A DNA stretch of 64,000 nt from Bacteroidota bacterium (GCA_018267965.1 JAFDXK010000005.1:1-64000), one strand, 5' to 3'. Positions 1 through 8,930 are shown, counted from the stretch's first letter. The notes: generated by a model from the letters alone, not told the origin. Numbers and translations are program-made.

Positions 1-126
1 AGTCTTAGTTGACTTAACAAAATGGTTTCTGAAAATAGTTTTCCACAACTTTCAGCTACCTGTTTTTACGATAACTTTTATACCAGATTTCCTCTAAAGA
101 ACTACCCGTTTTTTCTGAACGGGCTG

Positions 127-156
127 CAAAGATAATGAGCTTTTACAATTCAGCAA
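127..156 (-). promoter_or_regulatory. Outward-facing sigma-A type promoter
   Basis: On the minus strand TTG (154-156) is followed by exactly 19 bases and then TATCTTTG (134-127), a full match to the Bacteroidota TTG-N19-TAnnTTTG promoter. It points left, so it should drive a gene beyond the left edge. The predicted leader contains a CCCGTT/AACGGG inverted repeat. The site also argues against starting the first plus-strand gene at the upstream ATG at 135, which lies inside this promoter. Confidence 0.6.
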
Positions 157-245
157 AAACTTTTGAGAAAAAAACTTCAGAAATCTGCAGATTAGTGAAC
201 TACAAAGGGTTTGGGTACATTTATAAAACAAAAAAACAACGTCAA

Positions 246-656
246 ATGAAATACACCATCTTGTGCATGATGTCTATTGCAGCATTAAACCTTACCAGTT
301 GCAAAGAAACTGATGGTTTAAAGAATGATGCAACCAATGAAAAGATGCGAGATACACTGAACAAATTGTATCCCAGTTTGCTCGAAGGCCAAGTAGGTGT
401 TGAAGTACATGATTTTCATGATGTAAATATCCTATTGGGCGACAAACAACTTTTTGAAAAAACTGAAGAAGAAAAAGCTGCGATTGTAAAAACAATTTCT
501 GAACTGACTTACCAAATGTATAATGATAATAACTACCTGGAAAAGGGGAAAATTACCTTTGTAGAGGTGGAAAATAGAATGCCTAATGATAGCGACCCTA
601 AAAAAGAATACGATATGCACCTGCAAGACATCATCAAATCACACGAAAAGAAATAG
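246..656 (+). CDS. Small lipoprotein of unknown function
   Basis: The protein is about 136 residues. It opens with a short hydrophobic signal sequence ending in the lipobox LTSC, so it is probably a lipid-anchored envelope protein. The frame is open upstream to an ATG at 135, but only the ATG at 246 places a normal signal peptide at the N-terminus, so I start there. The mature part is hydrophilic and rich in Lys, Glu and Asp, with a predicted helix around the KTEEEKAAIVKTISEL stretch. I recognise no family. The gene stands alone ahead of the outer-membrane protein gene 60 bases downstream. Confidence 0.7.
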   Translation: MKYTILCMMSIAALNLTSCKETDGLKNDATNEKMRDTLNKLYPSLLEGQVGVEVHDFHDVNILLGDKQLFEKTEEEKAAIVKTISELTYQMYNDNNYLEKGKITFVEVENRMPNDSDPKKEYDMHLQDIIKSHEKK

Positions 657-718
657 TACCAGCGTATCATTTAAACCTTTGATAGGCACTTAGGTCTAAA
701 AGCACTATAGTCAGGATA

Positions 719-3601
719 ATGAAATTTAAGATTGCAGTATTACTCATCACACTAGTTCTTTCGAACATTGTTTATGCTCAGACAGCCAGTATCAGCGGCA
801 CTATTATAGCTAATGACGACAAAAATGCTTTAGCTGGTGTGAGTGTATCTGTTATCAATACAGGTGACAGCGCACAAAAAAAAGGAACAGTCACTGATGC
901 TGACGGCTTCTTCACTATTGACAATCTTAAAGCAGGGAAATACAAAATAAGGATCAGCTCTGTAGGCTTCAAACCTACAGAGAAAACAGTAACACTGGGC
1001 AGCAATAATGTTTCCCTAGGTCAAATCACACTACAGGCGTCCAGTTCATCATTAAAAAATGTAACTGTAGAAACCAAACAAATAAGAGCAGAGCAGAAAG
1101 GAGATACTACCGAGTTTAATGCCAATGCTTTTAAAACACATCCTGACGCTACAACAGAAGACCTGGTAAATAAAATGCCGGGCATCAGCACACAGGATGG
1201 TACACTGAAAGCCAACGGAGAACAGGTAAAACAAGTATTGCTGGATGGCAAACCTTTCTTTGGTGATGATGTGAATACGGCTATCAAAAACCTGCCTGCT
1301 GAGGTAGTAGATAAAATACAAGTGTTTGATAAACTGAGCGACCAGGCACAGTTCACAGGGTTTGATGATGGTAACTCGCAAAAGACCATCAACATTACTA
1401 CAAGGCAGGGTAAAAATAATGGAACCTTCGGGCGTGTATATGCCGGCTATGGTACAGATGACAGATACCTTGCGGGTGGTAACATCAATTATTTTAAAGG
1501 TGCAAGACGCATATCTCTATTAGGTCTGTTCAACAACGTAAACCAGCAAAACTTTAGCACTGATGACCTGTTAGGTGTAACAGGAGGTTCGAGCGGGCAA
1601 AACCGTGGTGGTTTTCAACGTGGCGGAGGCGGAGCTTTCGGAGGACGTGGTGGTAACCAAAACTTTGGTGGTGGTGATGGTGCAGGTAATTTTTTAGTGG
1701 GGCAACAAGGTGGTATAGCTACTACCAATGCTGTTGGACTAAACTACAGCGATAACTGGGGCAAGAAAATAAAAGTAACGGGTAGTTATTTCTTCAACTC
1801 GAGCAACACGGTAAACAACACTACCCTCACCCGCCAATATCTTACTGCACAAGACAGCAATATCACCTACAACGAAAAAAGCACAGCCAATCAAAAGAAT
1901 CAGAACCATCGTGCCAACCTGAGATTGGAATACGAGATAGATTCATCCAACTCTATTGTATTACAACCACGTTTCAGTTATCAAATCAATAACAGCAGCA
2001 GCAGTCTGACGGGCGCTAATACCCTACCCGGTGATATTCCTTATGGCAATACTCAAACGAACAATGCTGCAAAAAATGATGGCTATACTTTCTCTAATAA
2101 CTTATTGTACAGACATAAATTCAAAAAAAGAGGGAGGACAATATCATTAAACATCAATACACAACTCAATAACAAAGATGGTGATGGTACTTATTACTCT
2201 GCCAACCAACTACCAAGTGATACCAACATTATTGACCAACGATATGATTTAAAGAATAACGGATATACCCTTGCACCAAGCCTGAACTATACTGAACCTA
2301 TCAGCAAAAAAGGGCAACTACAAGTAAATTATTCTCCATCATTTACCAGCAATACATCAGACAAAGAAACCTTTGATAAAAACACTGTAACAGGTGAATA
2401 TTCAAAAACGGATACTTTACTGAGCAATAAGTATGATAACACTTACAACAGGCAACGTGGAGGTATCAGCTATCGTTACAATAATATGAAGACGAGTTTC
2501 AACATTGGCGTTGATGCTGACTATGCAGAGTTATCAGGCAGTCAAACTTATCCGCACAGTTTTTCCTTATCAAAAACCTTCACCAATATATTACCTAATG
2601 CCATGTTCAACCGCAGGTATACCAATGGCAAAAACCTGCGTATCATGTATCGTACCAGCACAGATGCACCAAGCATATCACAACTGCAAAGTGTAGTAGA
2701 TATTTCTAACCCCCTGTTATTGAAAACAGGTAACCCTGATTTGAAACAATCTTATACCAACAACCTTATTATTCGATACGGTGCTACGAACGCCAAAACA
2801 GCACATAGTTTTTTTGTATTTGCTTATGCTTCTTATGTAAACAACTATATTGGCAATGCAACATACATTCCCCGTAAGGACACCATTATCAATAGCATTG
2901 CAGTGAACCGTGGTAGCCAAATAAGCCTGCCTGTGAATCTTGACGGGAACGTTACAGCAAGAACATTTGCCACATACGGATTGCCCGTAAAATGGATAAA
3001 AAGCAACCTGAACCTGAATGCTGGGTTTAACTATACACGCACACCGGGCATGATAAACTATGCTACCAATCTGCTGAATAATTATGCAATGAATGGTGGT
3101 GTAACATTAAGCAGCAACATCAGCGAGAAGATAGACTTTACACTATCATATAACGGCAGCTACAACATAGCAGAGAATACACTGCAAACACAATCGAACA
3201 ATACTTATTACTCACAAACCACATCATTAAGGATTAACTGGCTGCCGTATAAAGGTTTTGTATTGAACACCAACCTGCTGCATACATTATATAGTGGCTT
3301 AACACAAAGCTATAATCAAGACTACCTGCTTTGGAATGCTTCTATCGGGTACAAATTTCTTAAGAACCGTGCGTTGGAAGCTAAGGTTAGTGTGTATGAC
3401 CTGCTTGACCAGAACAGGGCCATCAGCCGTACCGTTACCGAAACTTATATTGAGGACAGCTATACCAATGTGCTGAAACAATATTTCATGTTCACGCTTA
3501 CTTATACGCTACGCAATTTTAAAGGAGCAATGCCTAACGCGAATAATAATGCATCGCCTTGGGGTGGTATGCAGCCTAACCCGGGCAGATGGAGGGATTA
3601 A
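719..3601 (+). CDS. Outer-membrane beta-barrel protein with carboxypeptidase-regulatory-like domain (TonB-receptor-like)
   Basis: This 960-residue protein has a signal peptide ending in VYAQ, then a CarboxypepD_reg-like Ig-fold domain (about 22-108, including GVSVSVINTGDSAQKKGTVTD and VGFKPTEKTVTL). A plug-like region follows (about 120-230), then a long barrel of alternating aromatic and polar strands. It fits the Bacteroidota 'outer membrane beta-barrel family' related to TonB-dependent receptors, probably moving a substrate across the outer membrane. A Gly/Phe/Arg-rich low-complexity loop lies at about 290-330. No SusD partner is adjacent, so a carbohydrate role is not implied; the substrate is unknown. 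A good terminator follows. Confidence 0.85.
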   Translation: MKFKIAVLLITLVLSNIVYAQTASISGTIIANDDKNALAGVSVSVINTGDSAQKKGTVTDADGFFTIDNLKAGKYKIRISSVGFKPTEKTVTLGSNNVSLGQITLQASSSSLKNVTVETKQIRAEQKGDTTEFNANAFKTHPDATTEDLVNKMPGISTQDGTLKANGEQVKQVLLDGKPFFGDDVNTAIKNLPAEVVDKIQVFDKLSDQAQFTGFDDGNSQKTINITTRQGKNNGTFGRVYAGYGTDDRYLAGGNINYFKGARRISLLGLFNNVNQQNFSTDDLLGVTGGSSGQNRGGFQRGGGGAFGGRGGNQNFGGGDGAGNFLVGQQGGIATTNAVGLNYSDNWGKKIKVTGSYFFNSSNTVNNTTLTRQYLTAQDSNITYNEKSTANQKNQNHRANLRLEYEIDSSNSIVLQPRFSYQINNSSSSLTGANTLPGDIPYGNTQTNNAAKNDGYTFSNNLLYRHKFKKRGRTISLNINTQLNNKDGDGTYYSANQLPSDTNIIDQRYDLKNNGYTLAPSLNYTEPISKKGQLQVNYSPSFTSNTSDKETFDKNTVTGEYSKTDTLLSNKYDNTYNRQRGGISYRYNNMKTSFNIGVDADYAELSGSQTYPHSFSLSKTFTNILPNAMFNRRYTNGKNLRIMYRTSTDAPSISQLQSVVDISNPLLLKTGNPDLKQSYTNNLIIRYGATNAKTAHSFFVFAYASYVNNYIGNATYIPRKDTIINSIAVNRGSQISLPVNLDGNVTARTFATYGLPVKWIKSNLNLNAGFNYTRTPGMINYATNLLNNYAMNGGVTLSSNISEKIDFTLSYNGSYNIAENTLQTQSNNTYYSQTTSLRINWLPYKGFVLNTNLLHTLYSGLTQSYNQDYLLWNASIGYKFLKNRALEAKVSVYDLLDQNRAISRTVTETYIEDSYTNVLKQYFMFTLTYTLRNFKGAMPNANNNASPWGGMQPNPGRWRD

Positions 3602-3655
3602 TTAGAGTTGTTAAAAATTCTTTTTTATTGTTTCTAAGACTTCAATCCAAAAGAT

Positions 3656-3680
3656 AAGCCCGAATTAATCGGGCTTTTTT
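3656..3680 (+). terminator. Rho-independent terminator
   Basis: An 8-bp stem AAGCCCGA/TCGGGCTT with an ATTAA loop runs into a T tract. It lies 55 bases after the stop codon of the outer-membrane barrel gene. Confidence 0.85.
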
Positions 3681-3844
3681 CAATTTAGCTTAGTTGTCGG
3701 ACTAAGGCAATAAGAATTAAAATACAAATTCTTTACCCTGTACACCATTACCTTAGCTACATCGCTATTCACATAATTCCGTTCTGCAACCTGAAGCCCA
3801 AATAACACTTCAGCGTCTTGTTTAGAAAAAATAATTTTTTTCAT
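3680..3844 (-). CDS. Possible 54-residue small protein
   Basis: An ATG-started frame, MKKIIFSKQDAEVLFG onward, is open for 54 residues in the 448-base gap between the barrel and TfoX-like genes. A TAAATTTG box matching the -7 consensus sits only three bases before the ATG. I recognise no family, and no -33 element is at the expected distance. It may be a chance frame or a leaderless small gene. Confidence 0.2.
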   Translation of the reverse strand: MKKIIFSKQDAEVLFGLQVAERNYVNSDVAKVMVYRVKNLYFNSYCLSPTTKLN

Positions 3845-3940
3845 TTATCAAATTTAGCCAACGTACGAATACTGAAATATTGGTATTAACTATGGCGGTA
3901 TTATACAATAAAGTACTTAGTGTAAACTCGTGTATTATTA

Positions 3941-4003
3941 CTCCTTAGTAAGGAGGGGAAATACAAAGGGGTGGTTCATTAGGGTACAAATACAAAGGGT
4001 GGT
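3941..4003 (+). repeat. Palindromic repeat family A (copy 1)
   Basis: A hairpin arm CTCCTTAGTAAGGAGGGG is followed by AATACAAA and GGGGTGGTT, then by a second half-copy (TACAAATACAAAGGGTGGT). The same three-part layout recurs at about 7.14, 14.3, 18.5, 19.2 and 30.8 kb, always between genes. Apart from this repeat, the terminator and one weak small frame, I see nothing else in the 3602-4049 gap. Confidence 0.75.
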
Positions 4004-4049
4004 ATATTATGTTTCAAACAATCGCTAACTTCAGCTAATAACTATTGTT

Positions 4050-4412
4050 ATGGCAAAGAAAGAAAGCCCTGCCGCACCTGCTGATAAAGTAGCACTATAT
4101 GAAAAGTTAGTAGCTACAAATGCTGAAGCTGAATTGAAAGGAGCCACAATGCCTTATACTTCTTTTAACGGAAATATGTCTAGCTATCTGCATCCAAGTG
4201 GCACAGTTGCACTCAGGCTGCCTGCAGAAGCGAGAGAGGCTTTTCTTAAAAAGCACAAAGCCTACCTGATGGAGGCTTATGGCATTGTTCAGAAAGAATA
4301 TGTTGCAGTGCCTGATGCTTTACTTAAGAAAACAACTGAACTGAAACCTTATTTTAAAGCAAGTGTTGACTACGTGAAAAGCCTGAAACCAAAACCTACC
4401 AAGAAAAAGTAA
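4050..4412 (+). CDS. TfoX/Sxy N-terminal domain-like protein
   Basis: A 120-residue soluble protein. Its central block, with SYLHPSGTVALRLP, REAFLKKHKAYL and KEYVAVPDALL, resembles the TfoX N-terminal (COG3070) fold. The C-terminus ends in a basic Lys/Pro tail. TfoX/Sxy proteins affect competence in Gammaproteobacteria, but short Bacteroidota relatives like this have no established role, so I infer fold rather than function. It stands alone after repeat copy 1. The next gene starts 43 bases downstream in the same direction and may be cotranscribed. Confidence 0.65.
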   Translation: MAKKESPAAPADKVALYEKLVATNAEAELKGATMPYTSFNGNMSSYLHPSGTVALRLPAEAREAFLKKHKAYLMEAYGIVQKEYVAVPDALLKKTTELKPYFKASVDYVKSLKPKPTKKK

Positions 4413-4455
4413 AAATCCGTGAGTAGTTCTTATATTTAATTGCAAATCCGGTTTC

Positions 4456-6069
4456 TTGAAAAACAATACTTCCCCTGCAGCTGCTTCTTTATCGCAACAA
4501 CGGTTGCTGATACTATCCTTCTTTGAAGGTTCCTGTGTAATGGTAGCAGAACTGGCAGGCGGTAAAATGCTGGCACCCTACTACGGTACATCATTGTATG
4601 TATGGGCTTCTACCCTTGCGCTTACACTCGGTGGACTGACATTAGGATATTATATAGGCGGTGAACTGAGTAAACGCGAAATAGATAGCAGAAAGAAAAC
4701 GCTTTTCACTATACTGGCTGTTGCATCTGCATTGGTATTGGTAATGCCTATGCTTGCCGATTTCATTATGAAACGAACACTCGACATGAGTTTTCTTACG
4801 GGTGTTATCATTTCTCAAACTGTATTTCTATTGCCACCTGTAATGGGTATGGGCATGGTAAGCCCTTTACTCATCAGCATGATAGCAGAACATAATAATT
4901 CGGGCAAGGCTGCCGGATTGGTATATGCCGTATCTACACTTGGCGGTGTTATTGCTACCATGCTTACGGGCTTCTGGTTAGTGCCATTGGTAGGTATTGC
5001 CAAACCATGCATTGTCATTGGCGCTGTATTGTTCCTGCTGAGTATCATCATACTGGGGCCTAAAAAAAAAATAACTAGTGCTGCTGTATTGCTACTATTA
5101 ATTGCTGCATCCTTTTCTTACAACTACCGTATGGCTAATGCCGAAACGGATAAGTATAAAATACTGTACTACTCAGAAGGTATTATGGGACAGGTGAAGG
5201 TGGTAGATTTTCAGTATACAGACACCAAGCATAATGTTGATATTCCCTCTCGTGTAATGTTGGTGAACCACAACTGGCAAACATGGACCAGCAGAAAAGA
5301 CCAAAACTTCAGCTTCTTATATTACACCCGTTTTACCCGCACTGTAATATCTAGCATGCAACCGGGTAGCCGTGCATTGCTCATAGGGCTTGGTGGCGGA
5401 ACTGTAGCAAGACAGATGGAGCGTTATAACGTGAGCTATGATGCTGTAGAGATAGATGGGCGCTTACCTGAACTGGCAGAAAAATATTTCGGGCTGAAAC
5501 ACGCTGTTGAAAATACCGTAGTAGATGACGGCAGGCATTATGTAAATGTTTGTAAAAAGAAATATGACCTTATTATCATAGATGCCCTGCTGGGAGAAAA
5601 CATACCTTCTCACCTGCTGAGTAAAGAGTGTTTTGCACAGTTAAACACATTGCTTAATCCCAACGGAAAGATATTTGTAGAGTTTGATGGTATAGAAGAT
5701 GGTGGTGATGGTACTGCACAACAACTGTTATTTAACACTATTAAAGATGCGGGCTATAATTGCAGGGTGTTTTCATCTTACCCCGGCAAAACTAGTTTTG
5801 ATATGATGTATGTAGCGGTTCCTCAAACCAGCAGGAATGTGGTATACGATACTGCACAAATTGTAACAGATAGCTACTACCCGTTGGCTGGCGAGATGAA
5901 AAAATTTGAGGTGACCAATATGATGCCCAACTCCACAGATAATATCATTACAGACGATAAGCCTGTATTGGACTTTTACCTGAAAGACAGAATGCTGGCA
6001 TTTCGTGAAAGCTACCTGAGCAATTATGCAGCAGAGTTTTTAGAAGACAAGATGCCTTTCTTTAAGTAG
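4456..6069 (+). CDS. Membrane protein fused to a spermidine-synthase-like methyltransferase-fold domain
   Basis: A 537-residue two-part protein. The first 215 residues form about seven or eight membrane helices with glycine-rich packing (LALTLGGLTLGYYIGGE). The rest is a Rossmann domain like spermidine/spermine synthase, with the nucleotide loop LLIGLGGGTVARQ, the acidic VEIDGRLPELAEKYF and VVDDGRHYV. The catalytic DxxD-type segment is replaced by IIIDALLGE, so polyamine synthesis is doubtful. Fused proteins of this layout are widespread and functionally unsettled. The start is a TTG at 4456; the next ATG would remove the first 28 residues but keep the helices. The 3' end overlaps the convergent gene by 8 bases. 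Confidence 0.75.
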   Translation: MKNNTSPAAASLSQQRLLILSFFEGSCVMVAELAGGKMLAPYYGTSLYVWASTLALTLGGLTLGYYIGGELSKREIDSRKKTLFTILAVASALVLVMPMLADFIMKRTLDMSFLTGVIISQTVFLLPPVMGMGMVSPLLISMIAEHNNSGKAAGLVYAVSTLGGVIATMLTGFWLVPLVGIAKPCIVIGAVLFLLSIIILGPKKKITSAAVLLLLIAASFSYNYRMANAETDKYKILYYSEGIMGQVKVVDFQYTDTKHNVDIPSRVMLVNHNWQTWTSRKDQNFSFLYYTRFTRTVISSMQPGSRALLIGLGGGTVARQMERYNVSYDAVEIDGRLPELAEKYFGLKHAVENTVVDDGRHYVNVCKKKYDLIIIDALLGENIPSHLLSKECFAQLNTLLNPNGKIFVEFDGIEDGGDGTAQQLLFNTIKDAGYNCRVFSSYPGKTSFDMMYVAVPQTSRNVVYDTAQIVTDSYYPLAGEMKKFEVTNMMPNSTDNIITDDKPVLDFYLKDRMLAFRESYLSNYAAEFLEDKMPFFK

Positions 6070-6496
6070 CAGCTATTATTCTATCAATATCTACTTCAGT
6101 CCAATCTCCGATAAGAAACTGTTCTATTACAAGGCTATTTCTATAATCAACTCGTAAATAGACCGGTCTGAGCTTATCAAGGAATGTTGTACATTTTTTA
6201 AAGTAAAAATCTTCTTTTACTCCACTTAGAACTTCTACTCTGCCATTAATAGTAAATAATATTTCTATCGAACCATCTGCAATAGTCAGTTGCTCGATAA
6301 AATACTTCTCACTTCTTTCTACTTTAATAAACTGCGAAAGAAAGACAAAAATGGCAATCCCCAAACCCCACTGCCACTCTGATTGTGTACCAATAAATAA
6401 ACCTACTAATACACTGAAAGCAACTATTAGAAGTAATATTCTTGTAAAACGTTTTCGGTACCCTTTTTTATCTTCAATTTTTATAATAAAAGACAT
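6062..6496 (-). CDS. Two-helix membrane protein, unknown family
   Basis: The protein is 144 residues. A basic N-terminus precedes two membrane helices (about 19-36 and 43-57, LLLIVAFSVLVGLFIG and LGIAIFVFLSQFI). A roughly 85-residue cytoplasmic part follows, with alternating beta-type segments (SIEILFTINGRVEVLSGV, LRPVYLRVDYRNSLVIEQ). The layout resembles small membrane-anchored PH-like proteins, but I cannot assign a family. It is convergent with the gene before it (8-base overlap) and lies 6 bases downstream of the VOC gene on the same strand, so it is probably cotranscribed with it. Confidence 0.65.
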   Translation of the reverse strand: MSFIIKIEDKKGYRKRFTRILLLIVAFSVLVGLFIGTQSEWQWGLGIAIFVFLSQFIKVERSEKYFIEQLTIADGSIEILFTINGRVEVLSGVKEDFYFKKCTTFLDKLRPVYLRVDYRNSLVIEQFLIGDWTEVDIDRIIAAT

Positions 6497-6502
6497 GGTT
6501 AC

Positions 6503-6859
6503 TTAAATAGCTTCCAGCAATTCCAGTTTATTCTTCCACGGGTCGAGGAAAGAAATACGTTTATAACCCGGTATGGCTGTTTCTTCTTTGATGCTAATAC
6601 CTTCTTTAGCCAGATGCTTGCGTATCTCATCAATGCTCTCTACCTCGAAAGCAGGGAAACGTTTGGTAGGATACATTTCGGGTTCTATGCCCAGGTGCAA
6701 TTCACTCTCCCCTACTTTATACCAGATGCCTTCTATGTTTTTGGGTTTTGATATTTCCTGCAAGCCCAGCATATCAGTATAGAACTTACGTGCTTCTGCT
6801 TCAAAGCCTACGGGAATACATATTTGTACGTGGTGCAGTTTTTTTATTTTGATTGCCAT
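6503..6859 (-). CDS. VOC-family (glyoxalase-like) protein
   Basis: A 118-residue single VOC domain. It begins with the typical KLHHVQICIPVG strand and ends with FLDPWKNKLELLE, the usual metal-site Glu strand; His10 and the final-strand Glu could bind metal. Family members include glyoxalases, dioxygenases and antibiotic-binding proteins, and the substrate here is not visible. I use the ATG at 6857-6859, which gives the canonical first strand, rather than the upstream ATG at 6905-6907 that adds 16 unconserved residues. It sits just upstream of the two-helix membrane protein gene. Confidence 0.8.
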   Translation of the reverse strand: MAIKIKKLHHVQICIPVGFEAEARKFYTDMLGLQEISKPKNIEGIWYKVGESELHLGIEPEMYPTKRFPAFEVESIDEIRKHLAKEGISIKEETAIPGYKRISFLDPWKNKLELLEAI

Positions 6860-6965
6860 TATGGGTTGATTACTGCTGTAAGTTAATATGTTATTGGCGA
6901 AAAGCATTACGCATTATCAAACCTCACCCGCAACTTTATAGCTTTCCATATTCATCCCCCCTCTA

Positions 6966-7095
6966 GTCATTGCGAGGGAGTAACGCCAAAGGGCGTTATG
7001 GACAAAGCAATCTCGTCACATTACGAGCAAGCCTGTGTTTTTGCGAGATTGCTTCATTCGTATTTGACATGGCAAATACTCGGTTCGCAATGACG
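6966..7095. repeat. Long imperfect inverted repeat, family C (GTCATTGCGAG)
   Basis: The ends are GTCATTGCGAG and CTCGGTTCGCAATGAC. Inside, GCAATCTCG pairs with CGAGATTGC, so the segment can fold into one long hairpin. Half-copies beginning CGTCATTGCG recur at 14875, 15886, 15907 and 18469, and reverse halves (GCAGTGACG) at about 19279 and 21011. A plus-strand frame that crosses it is a by-product of the repeat. With repeat copy A2 it fills the gene-free stretch 6860-7192. Confidence 0.8.
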
Positions 7096-7140
7096 TTTGG
7101 TGTTATACATACTCTCAAACCTCCCCAGCAATATCGTTGC

Positions 7141-7182
7141 TCTCCCGTCCTTAGAAAGGAGGAGATATACAAAGGGGTGGTT
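7141..7182 (+). repeat. Palindromic repeat family A (copy 2)
   Basis: TCTCCCGTCCTT/AAAGGAGGAG forms the hairpin arm, followed by ATACAAA and GGGGTGGTT as in copy 1. It ends 10 bases before the stop codon of the next minus-strand gene. Confidence 0.75.
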
Positions 7183-7192
7183 GATAATCATC

Positions 7193-7729
7193 TTAATACC
7201 TGTCTCCCACATTTGCAGCAGGTTCATTTGCCTTTACAATTCCTTTCTCGTATATCTCCTTTAAAGCAGCATTCAATTCTTCGGGTTTGTTAGTACCAAT
7301 CAGCAGTTTATTACCATTTTTAAACACGATTTGCAAGCCCTTATTACCCGATATGTTAAGTGCATCTCCTCTTTTACGTCCGACAAATCTATATCCCCAT
7401 CCACCATACTCCAGTATAGGGCTATATTTTCTAACGTATGCTTTATCAATATCTTCCCACAACTTATGTCGCATTTTTATCTGTATCGGATAAAACCTGT
7501 ATGAAATAGCTGTTTCATCTACTTTGGTTTCCAATTTTATTATGGCAAACAAAATGATTACTAATGCTATTATTATCATAGGTATAATGGCAGGGCCTGT
7601 GATATGAATATGACGTATAAATTCAAAATTACTCCTAAGCCATCCTTTCATGAATGGCAATATTGCAGCAAGCAATAACAAAAGCCATATCCACCATTGC
7701 CTGAACCTTTGTGTCTCTTCGAATTGCAT
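7193..7729 (-). CDS. Two-helix membrane protein with a C-terminal PH-like region
   Basis: The protein is 178 residues. Two hydrophobic helices lie at about 12-28 and 46-64 (WWIWLLLLLAAILPF, AIIPMIIIALVIILFAI). A cytoplasmic beta-rich region follows, with RKYSPILEYGGWGYR, LQIVFKNGNKLLIGTNKPEEL and a final helix. This arrangement is common for Bacteroidota membrane proteins with a bacterial PH-like domain. The function is unknown. It lies downstream of the DksA-like gene but is separated from it by a terminator. Confidence 0.65.
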   Translation of the reverse strand: MQFEETQRFRQWWIWLLLLLAAILPFMKGWLRSNFEFIRHIHITGPAIIPMIIIALVIILFAIIKLETKVDETAISYRFYPIQIKMRHKLWEDIDKAYVRKYSPILEYGGWGYRFVGRKRGDALNISGNKGLQIVFKNGNKLLIGTNKPEELNAALKEIYEKGIVKANEPAANVGDRY

Positions 7730-7745
7730 ATACTAAGCTACAAAG

Positions 7746-7771
7746 AAAAAGCCACCGCAATGCGATGGCTT
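7746..7771 (-). terminator. Terminator of the ileS-dksA-like operon
   Basis: On the minus strand AAGCCATCGC and GCGGTGGCTT pair around an ATT loop and run into TTTCTTTG. It lies 26 bases past the stop of the DksA-like gene. Confidence 0.7.
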
Positions 7772-7796
7772 AATACTTATTACTTTCTACTTAATA

Positions 7797-8930
7797 CTAT
7801 TTGTTGCTCATTATCTTTTTAGCTTCGATGCTGAGGGTAGCATGAGGCACTGCACGCAGGCGGGCTTTGTCTATCAGCTTACCTGTAACACGGCAGATAC
7901 CGTAAGTTTTGTTCTCAATACGCATCAATGCTTTTTCAAGATGGTTGATGAACTGTATCTGGCGGCTTGCCAACTGAGCCAGTTGTTCGCGCTCCATAGC
8001 ACCACTGCCATCTTCCATATTCATGTAGCGGTTTTCAGTATCTTCTGTACCCGCTTCATCTTTACGTGTAATTAATCCCTGTAAATAAACTAACTCTTTA
8101 CGAGCTGCATCCAAACGGCCGTTTATCAGTTCTTTAAATTCATTCAGCTCTTCGTCGCTGTAACGGTATACTGGTCCTTGCATTTGTTCTGGTTCATCTA
8201 ATATGGAACGTGTATATTCCGGTTGATAATTGATCATTGTTTTCCCTGCTTCATCTTTTTGTTTGGCTTTATTTTCCAAACGACGATGCGCAACTATCAC
8301 CTGAGGCTTTTTAGGCTCAGGGCGTGCAGGTGTTGCCTGTTTGCTTGGTCCGCCTGCTGCTGCCAATGCGGCTGCAGAAGTTGAACCCGGCCTTGCAGGT
8401 ATAGCACCTTTAGCAAAAGTGGTCACTGTTTTTGTGATATGATGGGCAGGAGTTCCTTTTTTAGCAGGCTTTGCGGGTGCTGCCTTAGGAGCAGGCGCCG
8501 GAGCAGCCTTAGGTGCTTCTTTCTTTACTTCTGCCTTTTTAGGAGCAGGTGCCGGAGCCGGTTTCTTAGCCTCTACCTTTTTAGGGGCAGGTGCTGCTTT
8601 CTTCACTTCAACTTTCTTAGCAGGTGCCGCCTTCTTAGCAGGTGCCGCTTTTTTAGCTGCTGGTGCTGCCTTCTTTGCCGGTGCTTTCTTAGCTGGTGCC
8701 GATTTCTTAACTGTCTTTTTCAATTCTTTAGTTTTTTTCGAGTCCACTTTTTTAGTGGCTGCTGCCTTCTTCACTGGTTTAGGCGCAACCTTTTTCGCTG
8801 CCTTTGCAGGCTTCGCCTTAGAATTAGATTTACTAGCCACAGATTTTTTAGCCGGCGCTGCCTTTTTAGCGCCTTTAGCTGAAGCGGTTGGTTTTTTTGT
8901 AGGCTTGGCTGCCGGTTTTTTTGTGGCCAT
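7797..8930 (-). CDS. TraR/DksA-family protein with a long histone-like Lys/Ala/Pro tail
   Basis: The 377 residues fall into two parts. Residues 1 to about 200 are a low-complexity Lys/Ala/Pro region with repeated AAPAKKA-type units, like bacterial H1-type histone tails. Residues from about 235 form a DksA-like coiled-coil and C-terminal region (EEREQLAQL-like helix, NKTYGICRVTGKLIDKARL). The usual four zinc cysteines are reduced to one, as in many Bacteroidota DksA-like proteins. DksA binds RNA polymerase through the secondary channel and tunes initiation; the basic tail may add DNA binding (inference). The gene lies 4 bases after ileS in the same direction, a conserved pairing in this phylum. 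Confidence 0.85.
   Translation of the reverse strand: MATKKPAAKPTKKPTASAKGAKKAAPAKKSVASKSNSKAKPAKAAKKVAPKPVKKAAATKKVDSKKTKELKKTVKKSAPAKKAPAKKAAPAAKKAAPAKKAAPAKKVEVKKAAPAPKKVEAKKPAPAPAPKKAEVKKEAPKAAPAPAPKAAPAKPAKKGTPAHHITKTVTTFAKGAIPARPGSTSAAALAAAGGPSKQATPARPEPKKPQVIVAHRRLENKAKQKDEAGKTMINYQPEYTRSILDEPEQMQGPVYRYSDEELNEFKELINGRLDAARKELVYLQGLITRKDEAGTEDTENRYMNMEDGSGAMEREQLAQLASRQIQFINHLEKALMRIENKTYGICRVTGKLIDKARLRAVPHATLSIEAKKIMSNK

Noticed and set aside
6970..7293. A 107-codon plus-strand frame
   Set aside because: It runs across the family C and A repeats and into the antisense of the neighbouring gene; the protein has no family features.
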